Source of the DNA: Methylobacterium sp. W2
Lineage (GTDB): Bacteria > Pseudomonadota > Alphaproteobacteria > Rhizobiales > Beijerinckiaceae
Direction: 5' to 3'
Length of the DNA: 57,969 nucleotides
NCBI RefSeq assembly: GCF_020662345.1
Contig: NZ_VMOA01000036.1
Coordinates: 1 to 57,969, forward strand
Shown here: positions 40,893 through 49,109 of the stretch, piece by piece
Numbering within the stretch: the stretch's first letter is position 1
How the letters are laid out: every line of letters starts with the position of its first letter
Notes under the pieces: generated by a model
Told to the model about the DNA's origin: nothing
The model's input: the letters and a program-made list of their open reading frames with translations, nothing else
Databases searched by the model: none
Position numbers and translations under genes: made by a program

Positions 40893-41749
40893 GCGCCCCG
40901 GCCGTTTCCGCGCCGGCGGTGTCGGAGGAGACGATGCGTCAGGCGCTGCCGAGCCGCGTGCTCCCGAGTCTTTCGCGCCTGCGCCAGCCCCTCCTCGCGC
41001 TCGCCCTGCCCGTGGCGATGGGCATTGCCTGGCATTGGCTCACGGTGGGCAAGCCCTACAGCCTGATCCCGCCGCCTGCGGAAGTCTGGACGGCGATGGT
41101 GGATCTCGCCATCGGCGGACCGGAGGGCGACGCCTTCAGCGGCACGCTGCTCACCCATCTCGTGGCTTCGCTCACCCGCGTCTTCGGCGGGTTCGGTCTC
41201 GCGGCCCTGGCGGCGGTGCCCCTCGGGCTGCTGATCGGCCGGGTGCCGCTCATGCGTCAGCTCCTCGACCCGACTCTGCAGATCCTGCGCCCGGTGCCGG
41301 TCACCGCCTGGCTTCCGCTGGCGATGATCCTGTTCGGCCTCGGGCCGCGCTCGGCCTATTTCCTCGTCTTCCTCGGCGCGTTCTACCCGATCCTGGTCAA
41401 CACCATCTTCGGGGTCCGCTCGGTGGAGCCGCGCCTGTTCGAGGCCGCCGCGATGCTCGGCTGCCGGGGTTCGGCGCAGTTCGCCCGCGTGGTGCTGCCG
41501 GCGGCCCTGCCGTCGATCTTCACGGGCTTGCGCCTCGGCCTCGGCTTTGCCTGGGTGGTGATCGTCGTCGGCGAGATGACCGGCGTTCCCACCGGCCTCG
41601 GCGCGATCATCATGGAGGCGCGGCAACTCTCGCGCACGGACATCGTCATCTGCGGGATGATCGTCATCGGCGTCGCCGGCTTCGTCTGTGATCGGGCCGT
41701 GATGCTGGTCGGTCAGCGCCTTCTTGCCTGGAGCCCCTCCCATGGCTGA
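40889..41749 (+). CDS. ABC importer permease (SsuC/TauC-like)
   Basis: A 286-residue membrane protein with about six helices (LLALALPVAMGIAWHWL; LTRVFGGFGLAALAAVPLGLLIG; AYFLVFLGAFYPILVNTIFG; GFAWVVIVVGEMTG; VICGMIVIGVAGFV). The EAA-type ATPase-contact loop is EAAAMLGCRGSAQFARVVLPAALPSI. GTG 40889 overlaps the preceding gene by four bases; ATG 40934 is a possible shorter start. It overlaps the ATPase gene by eight bases. Confidence 0.87.
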   Translation: MSAPAVSAPAVSEETMRQALPSRVLPSLSRLRQPLLALALPVAMGIAWHWLTVGKPYSLIPPPAEVWTAMVDLAIGGPEGDAFSGTLLTHLVASLTRVFGGFGLAALAAVPLGLLIGRVPLMRQLLDPTLQILRPVPVTAWLPLAMILFGLGPRSAYFLVFLGAFYPILVNTIFGVRSVEPRLFEAAAMLGCRGSAQFARVVLPAALPSIFTGLRLGLGFAWVVIVVGEMTGVPTGLGAIIMEARQLSRTDIVICGMIVIGVAGFVCDRAVMLVGQRLLAWSPSHG

Positions 41750-42521
41750 GCCCACCGTGCCGATCCTCGACATTCGCGGCGTGTCGAAATCCTTCGCCGT
41801 CCAGGGCCGCACGGTCCAGGCGCTCAGCGGCGCCAACCTCACCGTGGCCAAGGGCGAGTTCATCTGCCTGCTCGGCGCCTCGGGCTGCGGCAAGTCCACC
41901 TTGCTGCGCATCGTCGCCGGGTTCGAATCCGCCACCGCCGGCGAGGCGCTGATGTGGGGCAAGCCCATCGAAGGCCCCGGCCCGAGCCGGGGCATGGTGT
42001 TTCAGGATTACGGCCTGTTCCCCTGGCTCACCGTGCGCGACAATATCGGCTTCGGCCCGAAATCGCGTGGCCGGCCGGCGGCGGAAATCCGCGACACGGT
42101 GGAGCGCTACCTCGCCCTCGTCGGGCTGCAGCGTTTCGCCGACGCCCATCCCCACCAACTCTCCGGCGGCATGAAGCAGCGGGTCGCCATCGCGCGGGTG
42201 CTGGCGAACGATGCCGAGATCGTCCTCATGGACGAGCCGTTCGGTGCGCTCGACGCCATGACCCGCGAGCGGCTGCAGGACGAGCTCCTCGACCTGTGGA
42301 GCCGCACCGGGCTCACCGTGCTGTTCGTGACCCATGCCATCGAGGAGGCGATCTTCCTCGCCGACCGGGTCGTGGTTATGTCGCCGAGCCCCGGCCGGAT
42401 CGATGCGATCCACGGCATCGACTTGGCCCGCCGCCGCGATGTGTCGAGCCCGGCTTTCAACGATGTGCGCCGGATGCTCTCGGCCCAGCTCCACAGCCAC
42501 CACGCCCCCGTGGCCGCATGA
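41742..42521 (+). CDS. ABC importer ATPase (SsuB/TauB-like)
   Basis: A 259-residue ATPase. Walker A GASGCGKST (~residues 42-50), Q loop VFQDYGLFPW, signature LSGGMKQRVAIARVLA (~133-148), Walker B IVLMDEPFGALDAMTRERL and the switch histidine in FVTHAIEEA are intact. ATG 41742 overlaps the permease stop by eight bases; a TTG six codons upstream is a weaker start. It powers uptake by the overlapping permease and binding protein. Confidence 0.93.
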   Translation: MAEPTVPILDIRGVSKSFAVQGRTVQALSGANLTVAKGEFICLLGASGCGKSTLLRIVAGFESATAGEALMWGKPIEGPGPSRGMVFQDYGLFPWLTVRDNIGFGPKSRGRPAAEIRDTVERYLALVGLQRFADAHPHQLSGGMKQRVAIARVLANDAEIVLMDEPFGALDAMTRERLQDELLDLWSRTGLTVLFVTHAIEEAIFLADRVVVMSPSPGRIDAIHGIDLARRRDVSSPAFNDVRRMLSAQLHSHHAPVAA

Positions 42522-43366
42522 TCGGGGCAGCGTCGCGATCCGGCGACTGGCGCCGGATGGACCGCGAGACCCTGACCCGCGCCTACGACAATACCGGCGC
42601 CGTCGCCGACTCTGCCGCGCGGCTGGCCGGTTGGCGGGCCCGGAGCGCCGCGTTTCGCGCGCTCCATCCCCACGCTCTCGACCTCGCCTATGGGCCGGCC
42701 GAGCGAAACCGGATCGACCTGTTCCGGAGCGGGGCGGAGGCTGCGCCGCTCCTCGTCTTCATCCATGGCGGCTACTGGATCCGTAATACCCGCCAGGATT
42801 TCGCCTGCATGGCCGAAGGACCGTTGCATCACGGTCTCGATGTGGGATTGGTGGGATATACCCTGGCGCCCGACGCCAGCCTCACCGAGATCGCCGCCGA
42901 GATCCGGGCGGCGCTGGTTGTCCTGCGCGGTCTGGAGGAGGGGAGGGGGCGCCGCCGCCTCGTCGTCTCGGGATGGTCGGCCGGCGGGCATCTCGCGGCG
43001 CTCGCCATGGCGTGGCCCGAGGTCGATGCCGGCCTCGCCATCAGCGGCGTGTTCGATCTGGAGCCGATCCGGCACACCGAGCTCGACGACCGCCTGCACC
43101 TGACCGATGCGGAAATCGAAGCCCTCTCGCCGATCCGGCAGGTGCCGCGTTCGGACAAGCCCCTCGCCATCGTGTGCGGATCGGACGAATTGCCCGAATT
43201 ACGGCGGCATTCCGCTGATTACCACGACGCGTGGCGGTCCGCCGGGAACGCCTCGGTCGTCGCCGAACTGCCCGGCCACGACCATTTCTCGATCCTCGAC
43301 GAACTGATCCGCCCCGACGGCGTACTGACCGCCCTCGCCGTGAAGCTCGCCGGGAAGGGCACCTAG
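42518..43366 (+). CDS. Alpha/beta hydrolase, kynurenine formamidase-like
   Basis: A 282-residue hydrolase. The oxyanion motif is VFIHGGYWIRN (~residues 85-95) and the nucleophile elbow is GWSAGGHLA with Ser near 155; the catalytic His is in GHDHFSILDE. HGGYW plus GxSAGGH is the pattern of arylformamidases of the serine-hydrolase type. ATG 42518 overlaps the ATPase stop (ATGA), so it belongs to the importer operon and probably cleaves the imported compound, perhaps an N-formyl or ester group (inference). Confidence 0.82.
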   Translation: MIGAASRSGDWRRMDRETLTRAYDNTGAVADSAARLAGWRARSAAFRALHPHALDLAYGPAERNRIDLFRSGAEAAPLLVFIHGGYWIRNTRQDFACMAEGPLHHGLDVGLVGYTLAPDASLTEIAAEIRAALVVLRGLEEGRGRRRLVVSGWSAGGHLAALAMAWPEVDAGLAISGVFDLEPIRHTELDDRLHLTDAEIEALSPIRQVPRSDKPLAIVCGSDELPELRRHSADYHDAWRSAGNASVVAELPGHDHFSILDELIRPDGVLTALAVKLAGKGT

Positions 43367-44259
43367 CCCTCGCCGCGCAGACACGCTTCCTGAGCCTCGG
43401 CGGCTCGCCGTGCGCTCCTGGCATGGCGTCCGCTCACGGCCTCCCCACGGATCGCTGCGTGTTTCGCCGCGATCAGGTCCGGGTCGCCCCAGCGTGCCAA
43501 CAGCGCCTGGAAAGCCTCGTGACGGTCGCGCTGAAAGGAAATTCTTCCACCAGCAACATCTCTACACGGGTGCGGTGGATGAATCGTACCGCAGGGCACC
43601 CAGCCGGCGGGGATCGGAGCCGTGGCGGCATGGGTCCGGCCAAGGCGCAGGATCTGCGGCAGGATGTGGGTCCTCGGGCCGACCGGAGCCGATCCCGCCT
43701 CGATGCGGATGGGCGAGAACACCTCGATCCGCCCGATCCGGGTGACGAAGACGCGGTGGGGACCGGCGGCGACGAGCTCCGCCGCGATGGTCTTGTCGGG
43801 ATTGACGATTCCCCGCCCGGCTCGGCTGCGGAGGAGATCGATCAGGACGGGGTCGCCAGTCCGGACACAGGCATCCACCGCCAGCAGGTTCAGGCCGAGA
43901 TCGAACAGGATATGGTCGCGATGCGCGATCCCGGCGGCCTCGCGATCCGGCCCGAGTTCGGTGACGACGGACCGTCGTCCCATGGCGCAGGCGTCGCGCG
44001 GCAGGCACAGGGCCAGGGCGTGGTTCCAGCCGAAAGCGAACCCGGTCTCGAAGGCCACCGGACGAAGCAGGGCGGCGGAGTCGAGGGCGATGGCCCCCCG
44101 CGCCGTGACGAGACCCATCCGGGCATCGGCCACGGGCATCGCCACCTCCTCCGGATCGCGGAGGAAGCTCGCGACGGCGCCGAAACTGCCAAGGCTCCAT
44201 GTGGTGAACGGGTCGTCGAGGGCGCTCGCCAGAAGACTCGCGACGGCTTCGTGTTCCAT
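43363..44259 (-). CDS. Hypothetical protein
   Basis: A 298-residue protein that I do not recognise. The N-terminal ~270 residues look like a folded globular domain with alternating hydrophobic strands (GFAFGWNHALALCLP; DHILFDLGLNLLAVDACV; HRVFVTRIGRIEVFSPI), with no signal peptide, membrane helix or metal motif visible. The final ~25 residues are basic and alanine-rich. Its stop overlaps the convergent hydrolase stop by four bases. It is divergent from the FAD-subunit gene of the neighbouring molybdoenzyme, 170 bases away, but a functional link is not shown. Confidence 0.6.
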   Translation of the reverse strand: MEHEAVASLLASALDDPFTTWSLGSFGAVASFLRDPEEVAMPVADARMGLVTARGAIALDSAALLRPVAFETGFAFGWNHALALCLPRDACAMGRRSVVTELGPDREAAGIAHRDHILFDLGLNLLAVDACVRTGDPVLIDLLRSRAGRGIVNPDKTIAAELVAAGPHRVFVTRIGRIEVFSPIRIEAGSAPVGPRTHILPQILRLGRTHAATAPIPAGWVPCGTIHPPHPCRDVAGGRISFQRDRHEAFQALLARWGDPDLIAAKHAAIRGEAVSGRHARSARRAAEAQEACLRGEG

Positions 44260-44429
44260 CGTCGCAGCTTAGCGGGGCGGACCGAAGCGCGCGAGATGCG
44301 ATTCCGGGCGGCACTGATTTTGCTCCACTGACTTTGCCCCAAGCCCAGGCGCCCTCGCTTGGCTCGTGAGCTTCCCATCGCCGTCCCGACCGGGCAATCT
44401 CGCCGCAGGCTCGTCCCTGGAATCCAACG

Positions 44430-45257
44430 ATGGACCTGAACTCGATCGGCGCCGTCGCCGTGCCGCGGAACCGCTCCGACCTCTCCGGGTGGCGGGACGG
44501 CGATGCCTGGCTGGCCGGAGGGACATGGCTGTTTTCCGAGCCTCAGCCGCGCCTGCGCCGCCTCGTCGATCTCTCAAGCCTCGGCTGGCAGGCCCATGAG
44601 GTGAGCGAACGGGGCCTTTCGCTCGCCGCGACCTGTACCATCGCCGAGTTGTTCCGCCTCGATTTGCCCGCATCCTGGACCGCGGCGCCCCTCTTCGCAC
44701 AATGCTGCCGGGCGCTGCTCGGATCGTTCAAGATCTGGAACATGGCCACCGTGGGAGGCAACGTCTGCCTCGCCCTGCCGGCCGCGCCGATGATTGCGCT
44801 CGCCACCGCCCTGGAGGGAACCTGCCTGGTCTGGACACCGGAGGGGGCCGAGCGTGAGGTCGCCATCACCGACCTCGTCCTCGGCGCGCAATGCACGTCG
44901 CTCGCACCCGGCGAAATCCTGCGGCGCATCGATCTTCCCCTGGCCGCGCTGAAGCGCCGGACCGCCTTCCGCCAGGTTTCCTTGAGCCCAAACGGACGCT
45001 CCGGCGCCCTGCTCATCGGCACCCTGGACGCGAGCGGCGCCTTCGCGCTGACGATCACGGCCTCCACGCGACGCCCGCTGCGCCTGGTCTTCCCGACGCT
45101 CCCCGATGCCGCGGTTCTGGCCGCCTCCCTCACCGAGGCGGTTCCGGTGGCGCTGTATCACGACGATGTTCACGGCACGCCGGATTGGCGCAGACATATG
45201 ACCTTCACCCTTGCCGAAGAGATCAGGCGCGCGTTCGAGGATGAGATTCGGGCATGA
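44430..45257 (+). CDS. Xanthine dehydrogenase-family FAD subunit
   Basis: A 275-residue FAD-binding domain of the CO/xanthine dehydrogenase medium-subunit type. The FAD loops are AGGTWLF (~residues 30-36) and the diagnostic ATVGGNVCLALPAAPMIALATAL (~106-128), with the Asp-containing stretch TDLVLGAQ (~148) and GEILRRIDLP. It transfers electrons from the 2Fe-2S clusters to its acceptor. It overlaps the large-subunit gene by ATGA. Confidence 0.87.
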   Translation: MDLNSIGAVAVPRNRSDLSGWRDGDAWLAGGTWLFSEPQPRLRRLVDLSSLGWQAHEVSERGLSLAATCTIAELFRLDLPASWTAAPLFAQCCRALLGSFKIWNMATVGGNVCLALPAAPMIALATALEGTCLVWTPEGAEREVAITDLVLGAQCTSLAPGEILRRIDLPLAALKRRTAFRQVSLSPNGRSGALLIGTLDASGAFALTITASTRRPLRLVFPTLPDAAVLAASLTEAVPVALYHDDVHGTPDWRRHMTFTLAEEIRRAFEDEIRA

Positions 45258-48013
45258 TCCTGCACGTCAACGGCCACGAGCAGGATGCGTCCCCGTTTCC
45301 GGGCCAATGTCTGCGCACGATGCTGCGCGAACTCGGCTGGTTCGGGGTGAAGAAGGGCTGCGATGCCGGGGATTGCGGTGCCTGCACGGTGCATCTCGAC
45401 GGGGAGCCGGTGCATAGCTGCCTGTTGCCAGCCTTCCGTGCCGAGGGGCGCAGCGTCACCACCATCGAGGGGCTCGGAGGCCCCTGTCGGCCGGGGGAGG
45501 GGGGAGCGCACCCGCTCCATCCCATGCAGGCGGCCTTTCTCGGCGCCCAGGGGTACCAGTGCGGGTTCTGCACCCCCGGCATGATCATGACCGCGTCGGC
45601 CCTGGACCAGGGGCAGACGGGCGATCTCGCTACCGCCCTCAAGGGCAATCTCTGTCGTTGCACCGGCTACGGCGCCATCGCCGACGCCGTGGCGGGCGTG
45701 GTGCGTGTGGAACGCCCGGCGGATGGGGGCGACGACCCGTGCGGGCGCAGCGTCCCGGCCCCGGCCGGGCCTGGAATCGTCTCGGGCAGCGCCGCCTTCA
45801 CCTTCGATCTAGCCGTGCCCGACCTGCTCCATCTCAAGGTCTTGCGCTCGCCCCATGCCCATGCCCGCATCCTGCGGATCGACCGGGCGGGTGCTCTCGC
45901 CGTGCCGGGTGTGGCGGCGGTCTTTACCCACGAGGATGTCCCCGCCGGACGGTTCTCCACCGGGCGGCACGAGAATCCCCTCGACGACGCACCGGATACG
46001 CGGGTGCTCGATCCGATCCTCCGCTTCGTCGGACAACGGGTGGCGGCGGTAGTGGCGACGAGCGAGGCCGCGGCCGAGGCCGGTTGCGCGGCGCTGATCG
46101 TGGATTACGAGATCCGCGACGCGGTGTTCGACCCGGACGAGGCCCTGCGGCCCGGCTCGCCTTCCGTGCATGACGGCGCTGACCGGCCCGGCGAGGATGC
46201 GCCGCCGCGCCTATCCCATCCCAACCTCGCCGCCGAGGTGCATGGCGAGATCGGTGACGTCCCGGCGGGTTTCGCCGAAGCCGACCTCGTCCACGAGGCG
46301 ACCTACGAGTCCCAGCGGATCCAGCACGCCCATCTCGAGACCCATGGTGCCGTCGGTTGGCGCGACGCGGACGGACGCCTCGTCATCCGCTCGAGCACCC
46401 AGACACCGTTCCTCACCCGCGACGCGCTGGCGAACCTGTACGGCCTGGAGCGGGATTCCGTGCGCGTGCTCTGCGGCCGCGTCGGCGGCGGCTTCGGCGG
46501 CAAGCAGGAGATGCTCACCGAGGATCTCGTGGCCCTGGCGGTACTCGCCACCGGCCGGCCGGTGAAGTGGGAGATGACCCGCCAGGACCAATTCACCGCC
46601 ACCACCACCCGCCACCCGATGCGGGTAACTGTGAAGATCGGCGCCCGCCGCGATGGTACGCTGACGGCAATCGCGCTGCATGTGGTCTCCAACACCGGCG
46701 CCTATGGCAACCATGCCGGTGGCGTCATCCATCACGGCTGTAACGAGGTGATCGGCGTCTATCGCTGTCCCAACAAACGCGTCGATGGCTACGCCGTCTA
46801 CACGCACACGCTGCCGAGCGGCGCCTTCCGGGGCTACGGCCTGAGCCAGACCATCTTCGCGGTGGAATCGGCCATGGACGAACTCGCGCGCGGCCTCGGG
46901 CTGGACCCGTTCGCGATGCGCCGCCGCAACGTCGTGCGCCCGGGCGACCCGATGGTGTCGAACAGCCTCGAACCCCATGACGTGGAGTACGGAAGCTACG
47001 GGCTCGACCAGTGCCTGGATCTCGTCGCGTCCGCCATGGACGACCTTGGTCCTGCCGAGACCCCGCCCGCCGACTGGCTCGTCGGCAAGGGGATGGCGAT
47101 GGCGATGATCGACACGATCCCACCGCGCGGGCATTTCGCCGAGGCGCGGATCGCGCTTCAGGCGGACGGCCGCTACCACCTCGATGTCGGCACCGCCGAG
47201 TTCGGCAACGGGACGACCACCGTCCACGCGCAGATCGCTGCCTCGGCGCTCGGCACGAGCCCCGACCGTATCGTCCTGCGCCACGGCGACACCGACCACG
47301 TCGACCATGATACCGGGGCCTATGGATCCACTGGCATCGTGGTGGCCGGGCAGGCGACGCTGAAAGCCGCACTCGCCTTGGCGCAGGCCCTTCGCGAGGC
47401 CGCCGCCGAGAGGGGAGGGGGGGCGCCGTCCGAATGCCGCCCGCACCGCGACGGCGTCTCGACTCCCAACGGCGAGATCGATTTCGCAAACCTCGTCTCG
47501 AGCGGGACCATCGGGCGCGCAGCGAAAGCCGATGGCTCACCGCGGTCCGTCGCCTTCAACGTCCAGGGGTTCCGGGTCGCGGTCCATCGATCGAGCGGGG
47601 AGGTTCGCATCCTCGACAGCGTGCACGCCGCCGATGCCGGCCGCGTTCTCAACCCGATGCAGTGCCGTGGCCAGGTCGAGGGCGGCGTCGCGCAGGCGAT
47701 CGGTGCGGCATTGTACGAGGCGATGCGGATCGACGGGGAGGGCCGCGTCCTCACGCAGACCTTCCGCAACTATCACATTCCCGCCTTCGCGGACGTGCCG
47801 CGCACCCGCGTCCTGTTCGCGGACACCTATGACGGCATCGGTCCGCTCGGCGCGAAATCGATGAGCGAGAGCCCGTTCAACCCCGTTGCCCCGGCCCTGG
47901 CCAATGCGATCCGCGACGCCACGGGCGCGCGGCTCACCGCGACACCCTTCGCGCCGGACCGCATCTACCTCGCCGTGATGGAGGCGGTGGGGTATCGGGA
48001 CGGGTCGATATGA
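45254..48013 (+). CDS. Fused 2Fe-2S/molybdopterin subunit of a molybdenum hydroxylase
   Basis: A 919-residue fusion. Residues ~1-150 are the iron-sulfur part: GCDAGDCGACTVHLDGEPVHSC (plant-ferredoxin-type cluster) and CGFCTPGMI with GNLCRCTGYG (second cluster). From ~180 the molybdenum cofactor part follows: GGGFGGKQEML (~415), GAFRGYGLSQT (~520), GTAEFGNGTTT, and the late segment KSMSESPFNPVAPALANAI, whose Glu sits where the catalytic Glu of KGVGE normally is. Most relatives encode these two parts separately. Together with the FAD subunit it forms a two-gene enzyme. The substrate is an unknown heterocycle or aldehyde. Confidence 0.88.
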   Translation: MILHVNGHEQDASPFPGQCLRTMLRELGWFGVKKGCDAGDCGACTVHLDGEPVHSCLLPAFRAEGRSVTTIEGLGGPCRPGEGGAHPLHPMQAAFLGAQGYQCGFCTPGMIMTASALDQGQTGDLATALKGNLCRCTGYGAIADAVAGVVRVERPADGGDDPCGRSVPAPAGPGIVSGSAAFTFDLAVPDLLHLKVLRSPHAHARILRIDRAGALAVPGVAAVFTHEDVPAGRFSTGRHENPLDDAPDTRVLDPILRFVGQRVAAVVATSEAAAEAGCAALIVDYEIRDAVFDPDEALRPGSPSVHDGADRPGEDAPPRLSHPNLAAEVHGEIGDVPAGFAEADLVHEATYESQRIQHAHLETHGAVGWRDADGRLVIRSSTQTPFLTRDALANLYGLERDSVRVLCGRVGGGFGGKQEMLTEDLVALAVLATGRPVKWEMTRQDQFTATTTRHPMRVTVKIGARRDGTLTAIALHVVSNTGAYGNHAGGVIHHGCNEVIGVYRCPNKRVDGYAVYTHTLPSGAFRGYGLSQTIFAVESAMDELARGLGLDPFAMRRRNVVRPGDPMVSNSLEPHDVEYGSYGLDQCLDLVASAMDDLGPAETPPADWLVGKGMAMAMIDTIPPRGHFAEARIALQADGRYHLDVGTAEFGNGTTTVHAQIAASALGTSPDRIVLRHGDTDHVDHDTGAYGSTGIVVAGQATLKAALALAQALREAAAERGGGAPSECRPHRDGVSTPNGEIDFANLVSSGTIGRAAKADGSPRSVAFNVQGFRVAVHRSSGEVRILDSVHAADAGRVLNPMQCRGQVEGGVAQAIGAALYEAMRIDGEGRVLTQTFRNYHIPAFADVPRTRVLFADTYDGIGPLGAKSMSESPFNPVAPALANAIRDATGARLTATPFAPDRIYLAVMEAVGYRDGSI

Positions 48014-48047
48014 TCTCGCCCTGTCGCAGAGGAGTTCGCGCCAGGGG

Positions 48048-48620
48048 CTACAAGACGGCCTCGATCAGCCCGAGGCCCTTGGCTTCCTCGGCCTCGATGT
48101 ACCAATTGTACGGGGCTTTCTGGATGACCTCGTCCAGGGTGACTTGCGAGCCGGTGACGAGGTTGGCGAAGCCCTCGTTCTGAATCTCGATGGAGGTCTC
48201 GATCTCGTGCAACGTCGCCTTGAGGGTGGCGATGCAGGTGGTGAGGGGACCGTGGATCTCCAGGGCCTTAGCCATCTTGCGCTCGTGGATCATCAGCCGT
48301 GTGCCGCGCGTGAGATAGCGGTTGGGGCGCGCGAAGAAGCTCATGAGCGTCGTGCCAGCCGAGTAGATCGCCGCCTTGCCGAGAAAGACGAAACGGCGAT
48401 GCGGGGTGACTTCGCTGGCGAAGCGGATGTCTTCGCCCATCATCCGGGCGACTTCCGGGTCGCCGCCGAGGGTGGTGAGTTCGACCACGACGAGGTCGAG
48501 ACCGGAGGCGGCGTCGAGTTGGCGCCGGAAAGCCTTGTACATGTCGTGATCGACCGGCCCCGACAGCAGGATGGCGGGTCCCTTGAAGTCCGGGGCGGAA
48601 AGCAGCGTGTTGTCCATCAT
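48048..48620 (-). CDS. Orphan ClpP-like serine protease fold protein
   Basis: A 190-residue Clp-fold protein. The catalytic Ser is in AAIYSAGTTLMSFFA (~residue 100) and the His in TRGTRLMIHERKM (~125); an acidic partner may be in VTLDEV (~165). Its helical handle (LTTCIATLKATLHEIETSIEIQNEGFANLV) is that of S14 peptidases or their non-ClpP relatives. No Clp ATPase gene is near. ATG 48620 or 48617 is the start; an in-frame extension reaches into the tmRNA promoter and gene and is unlikely. Protease activity is probable but not certain. Confidence 0.72.
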   Translation of the reverse strand: MMDNTLLSAPDFKGPAILLSGPVDHDMYKAFRRQLDAASGLDLVVVELTTLGGDPEVARMMGEDIRFASEVTPHRRFVFLGKAAIYSAGTTLMSFFARPNRYLTRGTRLMIHERKMAKALEIHGPLTTCIATLKATLHEIETSIEIQNEGFANLVTGSQVTLDEVIQKAPYNWYIEAEEAKGLGLIEAVL

Positions 48621-48761
48621 CGATCCTCTGCCGAAAGGCATGTCGGGACGCATCCCCGCATGCCTCGTGCCGGATCGAGAAGCCATACGCGCCCCCCTGG
48701 TTGCCGGGGCGGTGAAAAATCCCCATGCGGCAGCAATTGGCATCCGGTTGGGGCGCCGATC

Positions 48762-48790
48762 TGGACTTTTCGGGTCGCCGCGTCTATATC
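48762..48790 (+). promoter_or_regulatory. Promoter of the tmRNA gene
   Basis: A -35-like TGGACT (48762-48767), a 17-base spacer and a -10-like TATATC (48785-48790). It lies just before the acceptor piece and reads toward it. This is the only good promoter match upstream of the tmRNA. Confidence 0.6.
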
Positions 48791-48796
48791 GAACCT

Positions 48797-48862
48797 GCGT
48801 TTGATGACCGGTTCGTAATAACGTTTCAGGACCCGGAGGGCAGTACTCCGGCGCCTCCACCA
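48797..48862 (+). ncRNA. tmRNA acceptor piece
   Basis: Carries the 3' half of the tRNA-like domain: T-arm-like hairpin and an encoded CCA end (48860-48862). Without the coding piece it would look like half a tRNA. The 5' boundary is inferred from the promoter spacing and is uncertain by about 10 bases. Confidence 0.75.
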
Positions 48863-48888
48863 AAAGCGCATCGTGATGCGTTTCTGAT
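48863..48888 (+). other. tmRNA intervening segment
   Basis: Twenty-six bases removed in maturation, joining the CCA end to the 5' acceptor strand. It can fold as a small hairpin around GCATC and GATGC, which would bring the acceptor strands together for processing. Confidence 0.65.
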
Positions 48889-49076
48889 GGGGGCGAAATA
48901 GGATCGACTGGGCGGTAAAGGGATCGCGAGAGCGTCGGTAAGGACTCGACCGGTTTGGCGCAGGTAACCCCTGTTCCAAGTATTTGGCCAAAACTCTAAA
49001 TGCCAACGATAACGTTGTCATGGATGCCCGCCTCGCGGCGTAAGCATCTTGCGGTAGGGTAACCGTCGAAACAGAA
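48889..49076 (+). ncRNA. tmRNA coding piece with tag reading frame
   Basis: Begins with the acceptor strand GGGGGCG, then GAAATAGGATCGAC of the D-like part, a GC-rich helix region and the tag frame at 49002-49043. The resume codon is GCC (Ala). The encoded peptide ANDNVVMDARLAA ends in the Leu-Ala-Ala type tail recognised by Clp proteases. The 3' end is placed just before the terminator hairpin and is an estimate. Confidence 0.75.
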
Positions 49077-49096
49077 CCCGGGGCTTCGGCTCCGGG
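49077..49096 (+). terminator. tmRNA terminator
   Basis: Eight-bp GC stem CCCGGGGC/GCTCCGGG with a TTCG loop and one G-T pair, followed by ACCCACTTTTCT. It fits a factor-independent terminator for the tmRNA transcript. Confidence 0.75.
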
Positions 49097-49109
49097 ACCC
49101 ACTTTTCTG

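Larger units (their letters stand above)
48797..49100 (+). ncRNA. ssrA: Circularly permuted two-piece tmRNA (precursor)
   Basis: In the permuted order of alphaproteobacteria, the acceptor part comes first. A T-arm-like hairpin (CCGGA/TCCGG, loop 48838-48846) leads into CGCCTCC-A-CCA ending at 48862. After a 26-base intervening hairpin comes GGGGGCG (48889-48895), which pairs with all seven acceptor bases including a G-U at the third pair, the alanine-identity element. The tag frame starts at GCC 49002 and reads ANDNVVMDARLAA, then TAA at 49041-49043. A hairpin at 49077-49096 follows. The 5' start and the end of the coding piece are estimates. Confidence 0.9.

Noticed and set aside
48831..48862. 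An ordinary tRNA ending in CCA
   Set aside because: There is no upstream anticodon or D arm; the acceptor strand pairs instead with GGGGGCG downstream, which identifies the permuted tmRNA.
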